From a virus: a stretch of DNA of 22,197 nucleotides. Positions 1-7,436 of the stretch are shown piece by piece. The notes under the pieces were generated by a model. That model saw only the letters and a program-made list of their open reading frames with translations, was not told where the DNA came from and searched no databases. Numbering within the stretch: position 1 is the first letter of the stretch; each line of letters opens with the position of its first letter. Both the position numbers and the translations under genes were made by a program. The stretch is from positions 1 to 22,197 of the IMG/VR virus record IMGVR_UViG_3300027782_000397. The stretch is one strand, 5' to 3'.

Positions 1-468
1 ATTTATAATGGTGGTGCTTTAGGAACTCGTGTTAAGGTGGCTGGAACTACTTTAGACTCTTCTAATATCGCTACCGAAATGGCGAAACTGTACAACGCAA
101 TCCCCGCTCGTGTTTTATTTGGAGCTGTTAAACCTTATATTTATTGTCCTTACAATGTAAAGCAATTTATAAATGTTTATAACATCACTGCTACTTATCG
201 TGATTTATTTGCGGTAACTAATTTAGGTCAACCGACTGAAGCTTATTTTTACAATGGAGTTCAATTACAATTTGTACCATTAGCAAGTAACGTTTTAATC
301 GCAGCAAGACCAGATTATATTTTTTGGTGTACTGATCTAACAAGTGATATTAATAAATTTGAAGTTAACAAAATTGCTTTCAATCGTGAAGATATGTTCG
401 TAAAAAACATCATGACTATTTTCGCACACGTTGTTAATCAAGCAATGAATGTTCTTTACGTAGGATAA
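1..468 (+). CDS. Major capsid protein, C-terminal part (5' truncated by window edge)
   Basis: The frame is open from base 1 to the TAA at 466-468, so the true start lies outside the window; an internal GTG at 37 is not a convincing start. About 155 residues are visible. They end in a pattern I associate with major capsid proteins of Bacteroidota phages: a hydrophobic strand ending in FWCTDL, a short acidic segment, a NREDMFVKNI stretch and a final beta-rich tail ending VLYVG. The protein would form the HK97-fold shell. The next gene belongs to a family that commonly follows the capsid gene in these phages, which supports the call. No catalytic motif exists to confirm it, and another abundant virion protein is possible. 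Note that the portal gene lies downstream, not upstream, of this gene. Confidence 0.7.
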   Translation: MYNGGALGTRVKVAGTTLDSSNIATEMAKLYNAIPARVLFGAVKPYIYCPYNVKQFINVYNITATYRDLFAVTNLGQPTEAYFYNGVQLQFVPLASNVLIAARPDYIFWCTDLTSDINKFEVNKIAFNREDMFVKNIMTIFAHVVNQAMNVLYVG

Positions 469-475
469 ATTTAAT

Positions 476-491
476 GGAGGGGCAACCCTCC
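476..491 (+). promoter_or_regulatory. Intercistronic GC-rich hairpin after the capsid gene
   Basis: GGAGGG (476-481) and CCCTCC (486-491) pair perfectly around a GCAA tetraloop, only eight bases after the capsid stop codon. The flanks are AT-only. The following TTATTATAAA is not a clean T-run, so it is a weak terminator at best. It may partly terminate transcription or protect the 3' end of the capsid message. The structure is seen directly; the role is inferred. Confidence 0.6.
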
Positions 492-521
492 TTATTATAA
501 ACAAATTAAAATTATAAAAAA

Positions 522-1049
522 ATGGCGTGTGTATTAACATCAGGTTATACCTTTCTCGGATGTAAAGGTGGAGCTGGAGGAATAAAGAAAGTTTATCTAA
601 CTGAATTTGAAAACAACTCAGGAACTGGTTATACTTTTACAGCAACTGCTGGATTAGTTACAGCTTATACTTTAGCTACAGGCAAGAAGTACCGGGTATA
701 TTCTCTCGATAAGGAGATGTCGAACATGACTAGTCCGGGAACTTATACTCCAGGTTCAGGAACTATTTCTTATGAGCCACAAATCGATTTCACTATTAAG
801 AAATTAACTACTGCAGTTATTCAAGAAATTCACTTAGTTGCTCAAAATGTTTTAACTATGATGGTTGAAGATATTAACGGTGATTATTGGTTATTTGGTA
901 AGGATCAAGGAATGGATTTAATGACTTGGAGTTTAGAAAGTGGAACTGCACTTACTGATTTTAACGGGCAAAAACTTTCTTTTAAAGGTAAGGAGATAGC
1001 TCCAATTTACAAAGTAACAAGTACTTTAATTGCTAACTTAATAGCTTAA
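522..1049 (+). CDS. Conserved phage structural protein following the capsid gene
   Basis: This 175-residue protein starts at an ATG preceded by an A-rich tract. Recognisable features are an N-terminal glycine-rich turn (GCKGGAGGIKKVYL, about residues 13-26), a beta-rich middle, and near residues 105-150 the segments LVAQNVLTMMVEDINGDYW, GKDQGMDL and SGTALTDFNG. I know these from a family placed directly after the capsid gene in Bacteroidota phages. The family has no assigned biochemistry that I can name; a tail-tube, decoration or head protein would all fit a beta-rich virion protein. It is closed by an intrinsic terminator, so with the capsid gene it probably forms the end of a strongly transcribed late unit. 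There is no signal peptide or membrane segment. Confidence 0.7.
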   Translation: MACVLTSGYTFLGCKGGAGGIKKVYLTEFENNSGTGYTFTATAGLVTAYTLATGKKYRVYSLDKEMSNMTSPGTYTPGSGTISYEPQIDFTIKKLTTAVIQEIHLVAQNVLTMMVEDINGDYWLFGKDQGMDLMTWSLESGTALTDFNGQKLSFKGKEIAPIYKVTSTLIANLIA

Positions 1050-1069
1050 TAAGTAACTTTTTAAATTTC

Positions 1070-1101
1070 AGCTCAGGCCCGTAAGCTTGAGCTTTTTTTT
1101 T
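1070..1101 (+). terminator. Intrinsic terminator after the capsid/structural unit
   Basis: AGCTCAGG (1070-1077) pairs with CTTGAGCT (1086-1093) with one G-T wobble around an 8-base loop, followed by a run of T to 1101. It sits 20 bases after the stop of the upstream gene and is a textbook Rho-independent terminator. The next gene needs read-through or its own promoter; TATATTTA at 1116-1123 matches seven of eight bases of the Bacteroidota -7 box, but no good -33 element precedes it. Confidence 0.88.
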
Positions 1102-1138
1102 AAATAACAATTTTGTATATTTAAACATTATTAAAGTA

Positions 1139-1525
1139 GTGATAACGATAAACAAAAATACTTCGAATACAGTTGTTTTAACACTTACTGAAAAATGTTT
1201 GTTAAACAATCCTTATTTTTTATTTGAGTTTAAAAACGTTTCAACAAATACAAAACAATTTATTATTCCTATTGATAATAGTACGCAAAAAGATAGGTTT
1301 AATCAATTTACAATAGTAGAAACAACAATACCAACAATCCCTCAAATCAAGTTGACTGTAGGTGATTATGAATATACAATTTACGAACAAGCAAGTAGCT
1401 CGAACACAAACCCAGCGGGATTAAATGTTGTTGAGGTGGGTTATGCAACTTGTTATGATTTAACTACAGTTACCTTTGCTGAATATCAAGGTGGCACAAC
1501 AACTAATAAAGTTTATAATGGCTAG
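1139..1525 (+). CDS. Small conserved phage virion-associated protein, unknown function
   Basis: This is a 128-residue, beta-rich protein. The start is a GTG at 1139, after a weak AAAG; no better in-frame start lies between the terminator and this codon. The N-terminal ITINKNTSNTVVLTLTEKC, the middle LNNPYFLFEFKN, and the later DYEYTIYEQASSSN and VVEVGYATCY segments are a pattern I recognise from Bacteroidota phages, always without a known function. An immunoglobulin-like or other beta-sandwich fold is plausible. The stop overlaps the start of the portal gene by 8 bases (ATGGCTAG), so the two are translationally coupled. That points to a head or portal-associated role, which is inference. Confidence 0.65.
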   Translation: MITINKNTSNTVVLTLTEKCLLNNPYFLFEFKNVSTNTKQFIIPIDNSTQKDRFNQFTIVETTIPTIPQIKLTVGDYEYTIYEQASSSNTNPAGLNVVEVGYATCYDLTTVTFAEYQGGTTTNKVYNG

Positions 1526-3653
1526 AAAATTAGAAGTATATAATGACATAATTACTATTAAGATGGTTGTTAATCAACTTCCTACTTATAAAATTGATAC
1601 TGCTGGTGAGTTTGTTAAGTGGGGTAAAGATAATAACTTTCCAAAAGAATTATTAAATTCTTATAACAATCATCCTGAGCATGCTGCTATTGTAAAAGGT
1701 AAAGCACGTTATCTTAGCGGATTGAAAATAGTACCTAGTCAAGATTTACCACAAGTTCAACAATTTTTAGCCAAGGCAAATAGATTTGATTCATGGTATG
1801 AATTAAGAAAAAAATGTGATTCCGATAAGGCAATTTATGGAGGTTTCGCATGTCAAGTAACTACAAATTTAATAGGGCAACCGATTGAGTTTTACCATTT
1901 AGATATGGGTAAGATTAGACTAAGTGCAGATAATTGCGGGGTTTGGTATTCAGAAGATTGGACTGCTAAAAGTTACCATTTAAAAAAGACTTACTTTCCA
2001 TTTTACAAGGAAGGTTTTATAGGTGCCTCAATTTACTATTCTAAGGACTTTACACCGTCTTTAAATGAATTAGATGGACTTTACCCTTCACCCGATTATT
2101 CGAGCGTTCTATTGGACATTAATACCGATATTGAGATTAGCAACTTTTTTCACTCTTTAGTAAAGAATGGTTTTAGTGCTGGTCATATTATAACTTTTTT
2201 CTCGGGTAAATTAACACCTGAAGTTAAAGAGGATATCAAAGAACGTTTCCAAGAAAAACATCAAGGTACACAAAATGCTGGCAAAGTAGTTTTATCATTC
2301 ACTAATCCCGATGGTAAAGGAGCAGAAGTTGTAAATGTAACTCCAACAGGATTAGCGGACCAATACGAAGCTTTAAATAAACGTAACCAACAAAAGATAA
2401 TAACAGGACATAACGTGCCAGGAGTGTTGTTTAAAATAAAAACTGAGGGTACTTTAGGCGATCGTAACGAATTAGATTTAGCACATGAATTATTTATTAA
2501 CGAATATGCTAAGATTGAACAAGTTGCTTTTAATAAGTTTATTGATAAAATGTTTAAACTAAAGACTGGTTTAGATATTACATTTGAAGTAGAACAAGTT
2601 CAGCCAATAGGCAAAGAACTTCCATTAGAAAATCAAAATGTTATCAATGCTTTAAATGCACGTGATCCTAATATCGTAACTAATTATATAATTGAAAAAT
2701 ACGGATTAAAGATTGAAGCTGCAGAAATTGGCACTCCGAGTGCAACTGTAGTACAAGAAGAAATACAAGTAAACGAACACCTTAAAAACTTAACAGGCCG
2801 ACAAAGACAAAATTTATTTAATATAGCCAACAAGTTAAAGAAAGGTGATTATACAGCGGACCAGGCATTAATAATGATTAAAACAGGGTTTGGATTAAGT
2901 GATGCGGATGCTTTAACGTTCTTAGGAATAGCTCAGGATGAAATGAATAATGAGGTTGTAAAAGTTCAACAATCATCTGATAAAGAAAAAAGATTTATTG
3001 AATGGGTAAAAGCAAATGCTGTAGATGTAGATGATGATGACGAAATTATAGACCTTGAATATGTAAACTTTAAAGATTCAAAACAAGTTCTAAGATTTGA
3101 GTTATCGAAACAAAAATTATACACAGCGAATAGATTACAATTATCAGTTACTGATTTACGAAATGCAATACTGAATCAATTTAAAGGTAATCCATTTGCT
3201 AAACCTGAAGAACTTGCTAAGGCATTAAATGTAGATATTGAAAAAATAAATACTGAAATAACTTGGTTAGAGAAAAAAAAACTAGGTAGCTTTTTAGATG
3301 GGATATTTACACCAACTGAAAAAGGTTTAGATAAAGATACTGAAGATTACGATACCGAAATTTACACTGTTTATAAATACGACAAAAGACCTGATGTAAG
3401 TGGCCCTAAAAGATTGCCAACAACAAGGGAGTTCTGTTTGCAAATGATGATTGAAACAAGTGGTCGAGAAACTGTTGATGGAAAAAATGTAGCACGAAGA
3501 TTAACCTACGAACAAATAGATGCTTTTACCAACGAGTTTGGAGAAAGTGCTTGGGATTTCAGGGGAGGATTTTATAATGATGGAACTGAAACAACTCCTT
3601 GGTGCCGCCATATTTGGGTAGGTGAAACAAGAATAAAACGTAAAAAGAAATAA
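1518..3653 (+). CDS. Portal protein with C-terminal extension
   Basis: This 711-residue protein forms the dodecameric ring through which DNA enters and leaves the capsid. I chose the ATG at 1518, inside the overlap with the preceding stop codon; an earlier in-frame start at 1476 would add 14 unlikely residues. Residues 1 to about 420 look like a portal core, including GHNVPGVLFKIKTEG followed by a helical segment with ELDLAHELFINEY. Beyond that come a helical linker, a very acidic stretch (VDVDDDDE), a winged-helix-like segment (about 540-600, ending in FTPTEKG) and a final 75-residue domain with SGPKRLPTTREFC, WDFRGGFY and PWCRHIW. The last domain resembles the Cys/His-bearing C-terminus of phage head-morphogenesis proteins. 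Typical portals are 400-550 residues, so the tail is an addition. The beginning is coupled to the upstream gene and the next gene follows after two bases. Confidence 0.85.
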   Translation: MARKLEVYNDIITIKMVVNQLPTYKIDTAGEFVKWGKDNNFPKELLNSYNNHPEHAAIVKGKARYLSGLKIVPSQDLPQVQQFLAKANRFDSWYELRKKCDSDKAIYGGFACQVTTNLIGQPIEFYHLDMGKIRLSADNCGVWYSEDWTAKSYHLKKTYFPFYKEGFIGASIYYSKDFTPSLNELDGLYPSPDYSSVLLDINTDIEISNFFHSLVKNGFSAGHIITFFSGKLTPEVKEDIKERFQEKHQGTQNAGKVVLSFTNPDGKGAEVVNVTPTGLADQYEALNKRNQQKIITGHNVPGVLFKIKTEGTLGDRNELDLAHELFINEYAKIEQVAFNKFIDKMFKLKTGLDITFEVEQVQPIGKELPLENQNVINALNARDPNIVTNYIIEKYGLKIEAAEIGTPSATVVQEEIQVNEHLKNLTGRQRQNLFNIANKLKKGDYTADQALIMIKTGFGLSDADALTFLGIAQDEMNNEVVKVQQSSDKEKRFIEWVKANAVDVDDDDEIIDLEYVNFKDSKQVLRFELSKQKLYTANRLQLSVTDLRNAILNQFKGNPFAKPEELAKALNVDIEKINTEITWLEKKKLGSFLDGIFTPTEKGLDKDTEDYDTEIYTVYKYDKRPDVSGPKRLPTTREFCLQMMIETSGRETVDGKNVARRLTYEQIDAFTNEFGESAWDFRGGFYNDGTETTPWCRHIWVGETRIKRKKK

Positions 3654-3655
3654 AC

Positions 3656-4237
3656 ATGGCAACACTTTGGATAGGTCAAGATTATTTAATTAGACATTCG
3701 GTTATTGATGACAATACCGAGTACGATAAGATAACACCAGTTATTGAATTGGTACAGGATAAATACATACTTCCTTTATTGGGAACGAGTTTATACAATA
3801 CGATTGAAACTCACATCTTAGCTTATATAAATTCATCAACTACTATTCCAGCAGCTTACAAAACATTAATAGATAACTACATTTTAAAAATGATGGTTCA
3901 TTATATTATGTATGAAAGCTCACCAACTTTTAAATTCCGATATGCTAATAAAGGCATAATGACAAATAGTAGTGATAACGGGCAACCGATACCTACTAAT
4001 GACATGGAATATTTAATGAATATTTGGAAAACAAATGGCGAGATGTACGGGGATAGAATGATAAAATATTTAAACTATAATAATTCTACTTATCCAACTT
4101 ACAATAATAATACAGGTGCGGATATATTCCCTGAACGAAATGCTTATGATGTAGACATTTATTTAGGCACTAGAATTTTAGGTAAAAAAGATTATAGTAA
4201 TATACAAGATAACCGAGACAATCCAGTATGGCAATAA
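3656..4237 (+). CDS. Probable head-tail connector / adaptor protein
   Basis: This 193-residue protein starts two bases after the portal stop. Its N-terminal half is helical: an ELVQDKYILPLLGTSLYNTI segment (about residues 32-51), then a paired helix including NYILKMMVHYIMYE. This is the layout of the gp6/gp15-type adaptors that bind the portal ring, and I know the YILPLLG..LYN pattern from Bacteroidota phages beside the portal. The C-terminal 70 residues are Asn- and Tyr-rich and probably extended. Position right after the portal supports a head-completion role. Confidence in the family is fair; the exact step (adaptor versus stopper) cannot be seen. Confidence 0.65.
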   Translation: MATLWIGQDYLIRHSVIDDNTEYDKITPVIELVQDKYILPLLGTSLYNTIETHILAYINSSTTIPAAYKTLIDNYILKMMVHYIMYESSPTFKFRYANKGIMTNSSDNGQPIPTNDMEYLMNIWKTNGEMYGDRMIKYLNYNNSTYPTYNNNTGADIFPERNAYDVDIYLGTRILGKKDYSNIQDNRDNPVWQ

Positions 4238-4359
4238 GAAAAAAAACAAAGATTGAAATAAAAAAGTACATTAAAAAAAATAAGAAAAAGATAGATGCTT
4301 ACATTAAACAAATTGGTAATTGCGATAGAAAGTTATGCCACTGCTCACAAACAAATTAA
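4228..4359 (+). CDS. Tiny lysine-rich peptide overlapping both neighbours
   Basis: An ATG inside the last codons of the connector gene opens a 43-codon frame. The product is extremely basic in its first 27 residues (many Lys, with YIKKNKKKIDAYIKQ) and has three Cys near the end (C32, C37, C39: a CxxxxCxC pattern). It overlaps the next gene by 65 bases. The stretch between the two flanking genes (57 bases) is almost pure A with Lys codons, so the frame could be real or simply an A-rich linker read in one frame. I regard it as a candidate only. Confidence 0.35.
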   Translation: MAIRKKTKIEIKKYIKKNKKKIDAYIKQIGNCDRKLCHCSQTN

Positions 4360-4750
4360 GAGCTGGTTCTTTGGCGATCCGTGGGATGAATTAAATGGAG
4401 GGCAATCTATTCATTACCCTATGTTGTTTGGTACTTTGCAACCTAATCGAATTAGTGGAACGAGTGATGTAACTGTAATTAGATTTTATATTTGTGATAA
4501 AAGCAAGAAGGGATTAAGAAATCAATTAGAGGTCTTATCGGACTGCAAACAGATTTGTTTAGATACTTTAATTTATTTTATGCAGTATGATTTTAGCGAA
4601 CTAATAAAGATAAATAGTGAGGTAACTTTAACTGATTTTGTAGATGCTTTTAATGATGAAGTAGCGGGGTGGTATTTTGATGTAGAATTTAGTGCAATAT
4701 TTGAGTGGGATGCATGTAGTATTCCGATAACAAATCCAACAGTTCAATAA
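4295..4750 (+). CDS. Probable head completion or tail terminator protein
   Basis: This 151-residue protein has a helix at the N-terminus (LNKLVIAIESYATAHKQIKSW) followed by GQSIHYPMLFGTLQP, an RFYICDKSKKG strand-turn, a central helix with NQLEVLSDCKQICLDTL, and a beta-rich end. I know this pattern from a small protein between connector and tail genes in Bacteroidota phages. Size and place match tail-completion or neck proteins (lambda gpU/gpZ-like), which join the tail to the head. No sequence motif proves this. The start is the ATG at 4295; the A-rich context upstream is usual for this phage. Confidence 0.55.
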   Translation: MLTLNKLVIAIESYATAHKQIKSWFFGDPWDELNGGQSIHYPMLFGTLQPNRISGTSDVTVIRFYICDKSKKGLRNQLEVLSDCKQICLDTLIYFMQYDFSELIKINSEVTLTDFVDAFNDEVAGWYFDVEFSAIFEWDACSIPITNPTVQ

Positions 4751-4775
4751 TTAATAATTTAAAAATATAAATAAA

Positions 4776-5225
4776 ATGGTAAGTAAAAGAACAATAACAA
4801 GACCCGCTAACACTACAGCTTATTCAATAGGCGATGTATTATCAGGAGATGGTATAGTAATACCGATAACAATAGATGCTGACTTGGGTAATTCAGTAAT
4901 TGTAAACAGTTCGATAATAAGTTCTAATCCAGCTTCAACACCTTCTTTGACTTTGAATTTTTATTCAGAATCATTTACAGTTGCTGCTGACAATGCTGCT
5001 TTCGTTCCGACTGCTGCAAATCAAAAGAACTTTTTAGGTAAAATAAAACATACTAACTGGGCGGCAACAACTAATGAAAAAACCTCAACGAATGATATTA
5101 GCAAACCTATTTGTGTGGTACCTACTTTAAGTGCTGCTCATATTTTTTGTGTAGTAACTTTAGAAAGTGTTTACACTCCAACAAGTGCTGAACAAATTAC
5201 AATCGTTTTAAACATAGTTCAATAA
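4776..5225 (+). CDS. Putative virion structural protein (beta-rich, Ser/Thr-rich)
   Basis: This 149-residue protein begins MVSKRTITRPANTTAYSIGDVLS. The TRPANTTAY..GDV opening is a pattern I know from proteins of unrelated phages, where the protein is near head or tail genes and of unknown exact role. The rest alternates short hydrophobic strands with Ser/Thr/Asn turns (PSLTLNFYSESFTVAADNAAF, then NFLGKI), consistent with a beta-sandwich. It is followed without a gap by the glycine-rich gene (TAATG, one shared base), so the two are translationally coupled. A head fibre, decoration or tail protein are all possible. Confidence 0.55.
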   Translation: MVSKRTITRPANTTAYSIGDVLSGDGIVIPITIDADLGNSVIVNSSIISSNPASTPSLTLNFYSESFTVAADNAAFVPTAANQKNFLGKIKHTNWAATTNEKTSTNDISKPICVVPTLSAAHIFCVVTLESVYTPTSAEQITIVLNIVQ

Positions 5226-6082
5226 TGAATATCAGTAAGTTTAATAGTTTTTATTATGGAGCTCCTCCATTTACGGTTGCTACAGGTGGAACTATAACTA
5301 CCGATGGGGATTATAAAATACATACTTTTTTATCAAGTGATAATTTTGTAGTTACAACTTTAGGTGCTGCACCTTTTAATGTAGTTGAATATTTAGTTGT
5401 TGCTGGTGGTGGCGGTGGTGGTGGTGAAGTTTCAACTGGTGGTGGAGCTGGTGGAGCTGGAGCAGGTGGTTTATTAACAGCATCAGGATTATCAATAGCA
5501 GTTCAAAGTTATGCAGTTGTTGTTGGTAGTGGTGGAGCTGGAGCTGTTAATAGAGGAGTATCAGTAAGTGGTAATAATTCATCTTTTAATTCAATAGTTT
5601 CTACAGGTGGTGGTCGTGGAGGAGTTCCTTCAACAACCGCTGCAGCTACTGGAGGAAGTGGTGGTGGAGGTTCTTGGTCTGGAACTACAGCTGGAGCTTT
5701 AGGAATAGTTGGACAAGGTAAAAATGGAGCTAATGGTGGAAGTGTTAATGCTGGAGGTGGTGGTGGTGGAGCTGGAACTAATGGTTTTGCAACTATTGGT
5801 ACTGGAGTTGGTGGTGCGGGCGGTACTGGTTTATCTAATTCAATAAGTGGAGGTGCTGTTTTTTATGCTGGAGGCGGTGCTGGTGGTTCTTGGAATACAA
5901 TTTTATTTGGAGTTGGTGGCAATGGTGGTGGTGGTAACGGAGGATTTCTAAATTCAATGAATGGAATTAGTGGAGTTGCAAATACAGGCGGTGGCGGTGG
6001 CGGTGGAACTGGTTCGGGTGGTAATGCAACGGGTGGTACTGGTGGAAGTGGAATAGTAATAATAAAATATAAATTTAAATAA
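5225..6082 (+). CDS. Glycine-rich tail fibre tip / adhesin-like protein
   Basis: This 285-residue protein has a short beta-rich head (residues 1-55, with ITTDGDYKIHTFLSSDNFVV, then NVVEYLVVAGG) and about 220 residues of dense Gly runs separated by short Ser/Thr/Ala/Asn segments, ending GGSGIVIIKYKFK. This architecture is the Gly-rich domain found on phage tail-fibre adhesins; in T4-like phage S16 gp38 such runs pack as polyglycine-II helices and the loops between them bind the host surface. The variable loops here would be the receptor-contact sites, which is inference. GGT and GGA repeats make the DNA locally repetitive and prone to slippage. The stop codon shares bases with the next start (TAATG). 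Confidence 0.7.
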   Translation: MNISKFNSFYYGAPPFTVATGGTITTDGDYKIHTFLSSDNFVVTTLGAAPFNVVEYLVVAGGGGGGGEVSTGGGAGGAGAGGLLTASGLSIAVQSYAVVVGSGGAGAVNRGVSVSGNNSSFNSIVSTGGGRGGVPSTTAAATGGSGGGGSWSGTTAGALGIVGQGKNGANGGSVNAGGGGGGAGTNGFATIGTGVGGAGGTGLSNSISGGAVFYAGGGAGGSWNTILFGVGGNGGGGNGGFLNSMNGISGVANTGGGGGGGTGSGGNATGGTGGSGIVIIKYKFK

Positions 6083-6444
6083 TGGCAAACTTTGCACTTA
6101 TAAAAGATAGTATTGTGATAGCTGTAATCGTTATTGATAATGAAGTTATTACTAACAATGGAATTGAGGTTGAACAATTAGGTATTGATTTTATAGATTC
6201 TTTAAATATTAAAAGTATTTATGATTACGATTTGATAAAACAAACATCTTATAATTCTAATTTTAGAAATACTTACGCTGGAATAGGATTTACTTATGAT
6301 AGTATCAATGATGTTTTTATATCACCTAAGCCATACGAAGATTGGATTTTAGTAAAATATAAATGGGAAGCACCAATACCTTATCCTAGCGATAATAAAT
6401 TGTATTCGTGGAATAATAATAAATGGAACTTAATTAATATATGA
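6082..6444 (+). CDS. Tail-fibre-associated protein of marine-phage type
   Basis: This is a 120-residue protein. The first 60 residues form a beta/alpha unit (ALIKDSIVIAVIVIDNEVI). The second half holds NTYAGIGFTYDSINDVFISP, KPYEDWIL, WEAPIPYPSDNKLYSW and NNNKWN. The phrases YAGIG.TYD, F..PKPY..W and WEAP..YP are a signature I know from small proteins of cyanophages and other marine phages, usually near tail-fibre genes. Its job there is not well fixed; chaperone or fibre component are the usual guesses. It lies right after the glycine-rich adhesin gene and shares four bases (ATGA) with the next gene. Confidence 0.65.
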   Translation: MANFALIKDSIVIAVIVIDNEVITNNGIEVEQLGIDFIDSLNIKSIYDYDLIKQTSYNSNFRNTYAGIGFTYDSINDVFISPKPYEDWILVKYKWEAPIPYPSDNKLYSWNNNKWNLINI

Positions 6445-6635
6445 CACAATTTGACATTCTTTTATGGCTGGTCTCGGGGTTGATAGCCATCTTATCTTTT
6501 ATCGGAGCATTAGGGGTTAATGCTTTGATGAAGATGAGCAAAGACCTTAACGAAATTAAAACTATGGTTATGGTCCAGGATGTTAAGCACGATAGTTTAG
6601 AACGCAGAGTTGAACAATTAGAACATAAGAAATGA
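6441..6635 (+). CDS. Small membrane protein with coiled coil, lysis-cassette start
   Basis: This 64-residue protein has one hydrophobic segment (about residues 5-29, with LLWLVSGLIAILSFIGALGV) followed by a charged helix with heptads ending LERRVEQLEHKK. It overlaps both neighbours by ATGA. Single-TM proteins with cytoplasmic or periplasmic coiled coils at the start of lysis cassettes are often class III holins or holin regulators; this one could also be a membrane anchor. I see no motif that decides. Confidence 0.6.
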   Translation: MTQFDILLWLVSGLIAILSFIGALGVNALMKMSKDLNEIKTMVMVQDVKHDSLERRVEQLEHKK

Positions 6636-7180
6636 AAAAATATAGCATCGAAGAAATAAAAGCACAATATTTATTAAACAAATACAAATGGTTTAGTGAT
6701 ATTAATTTTGTTGGCATACGTTCAAATGCTGATTTGCCTAATGTATTCGATGACTTATTCGGAGTAATTAATAATGATAAAATAGAATGGTTTACTTGTA
6801 CTACTAATCCTGGAGTTCATTGGTTAAAAAACTTATTAAATCCAAAAGGTGCAGCATTACTAAGACCTAGTCAATACGTTGATACTTGGAAAATAGGAAT
6901 GCATCAAGGCAAGTATGAAGCGTTTTGTCAAGTAAAGCCAGTAACTGTTTATCGTGATAAAAACTTAAATGATAAAGCAGAAGAAAATCAAACTTTAGAT
7001 ACGGGATTATTTGGTATCAATATACACAGGGCAAACGAAAAATCAATATCTACAATAATAGATAAATGGAGTGCTGGATGTCAAGTTCTGAATAATCCCG
7101 CAGACTTTAAAAAGATTTTAACTTTAGCAAAGGAATCAAAGAAATTAAACTTTACTTATACACTTTTAAAAGAATTTTAA
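6632..7180 (+). CDS. Putative L,D-transpeptidase-like (YkuD-type) cell-wall enzyme
   Basis: This 182-residue protein shows the conserved strings NPGVHWLKNLL, LLRPSQYVDTWKIGMHQGKY, FGINIHRA and KWSAGCQV. The spacing of His132 (NIHR) and the SAGCQV block with Cys150 recalls the H...S/THGC catalytic region of YkuD L,D-transpeptidases, where Cys is the nucleophile. In a phage such an enzyme could act on peptidoglycan crosslinks or peptide stems during lysis or entry. The protein family itself is one I have seen in Bacteroidota phages next to lysis genes. There is no signal peptide. The cassette thus carries two possible wall enzymes, this one and the lysozyme at 7423. The enzymatic reading is inference from the motif; a non-catalytic role cannot be excluded. 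Confidence 0.55.
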   Translation: MKKYSIEEIKAQYLLNKYKWFSDINFVGIRSNADLPNVFDDLFGVINNDKIEWFTCTTNPGVHWLKNLLNPKGAALLRPSQYVDTWKIGMHQGKYEAFCQVKPVTVYRDKNLNDKAEENQTLDTGLFGINIHRANEKSISTIIDKWSAGCQVLNNPADFKKILTLAKESKKLNFTYTLLKEF

Positions 7181-7181
7181 A

Positions 7182-7436
7182 ATGGACCAGGTTTCTATTA
7201 TTGGCATAGTAGTCGCCTTAATAGGCGTACTTAAAGGAAAGGATGTTTGGGATTATTTCAAAAGTAGAAATGAACTAAAAGCTTCAGGTAATAACAAAGT
7301 AATTACAATTTACGAAGAACAAATTAACGAACTTAAAAAGAGAATAGAATTATTGGAGCAACGAATTGAAATGTTAATCGAGAAATTACAAAGTAAGATA
7401 ACTAAAAGTCGAGGTAAGAAAAATGAAAATAACTAA
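7182..7436 (+). CDS. Small membrane-anchored coiled-coil protein
   Basis: This 84-residue protein has a short hydrophobic N-terminus (VSIIGIVVALIGVL, residues 4-17), then KGKDVWDYFKSR, then a long charged helix with clear Leu/Ile heptads (EEQINELKKRIELLEQRIEML) and a Lys-rich tail. The start is one base after the previous stop. It overlaps the lysozyme start by 14 bases. A holin accessory, antiholin or membrane tether is possible, but nothing in the sequence fixes the role. Confidence 0.6.
   Translation: MDQVSIIGIVVALIGVLKGKDVWDYFKSRNELKASGNNKVITIYEEQINELKKRIELLEQRIEMLIEKLQSKITKSRGKKNENN

Noticed and set aside
1106-1138. Promoter between the terminator and the GTG at 1139
   Set aside because: TATATTTA fits the -7 box only partly and no -33 TTTG lies at the right distance; not listed as a separate feature.
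1476-1517. Longer portal start at 1476
   Set aside because: It lies inside the preceding gene; ATG 1518 in the eight-base overlap is the natural coupled start.
5863-6177. Pro-rich open frame on the - strand
   Set aside because: It is the antisense shadow of the glycine codons (GGT/GGA read as ACC/TCC, giving Pro-rich peptide in the shifted frame) of the glycine-rich gene.
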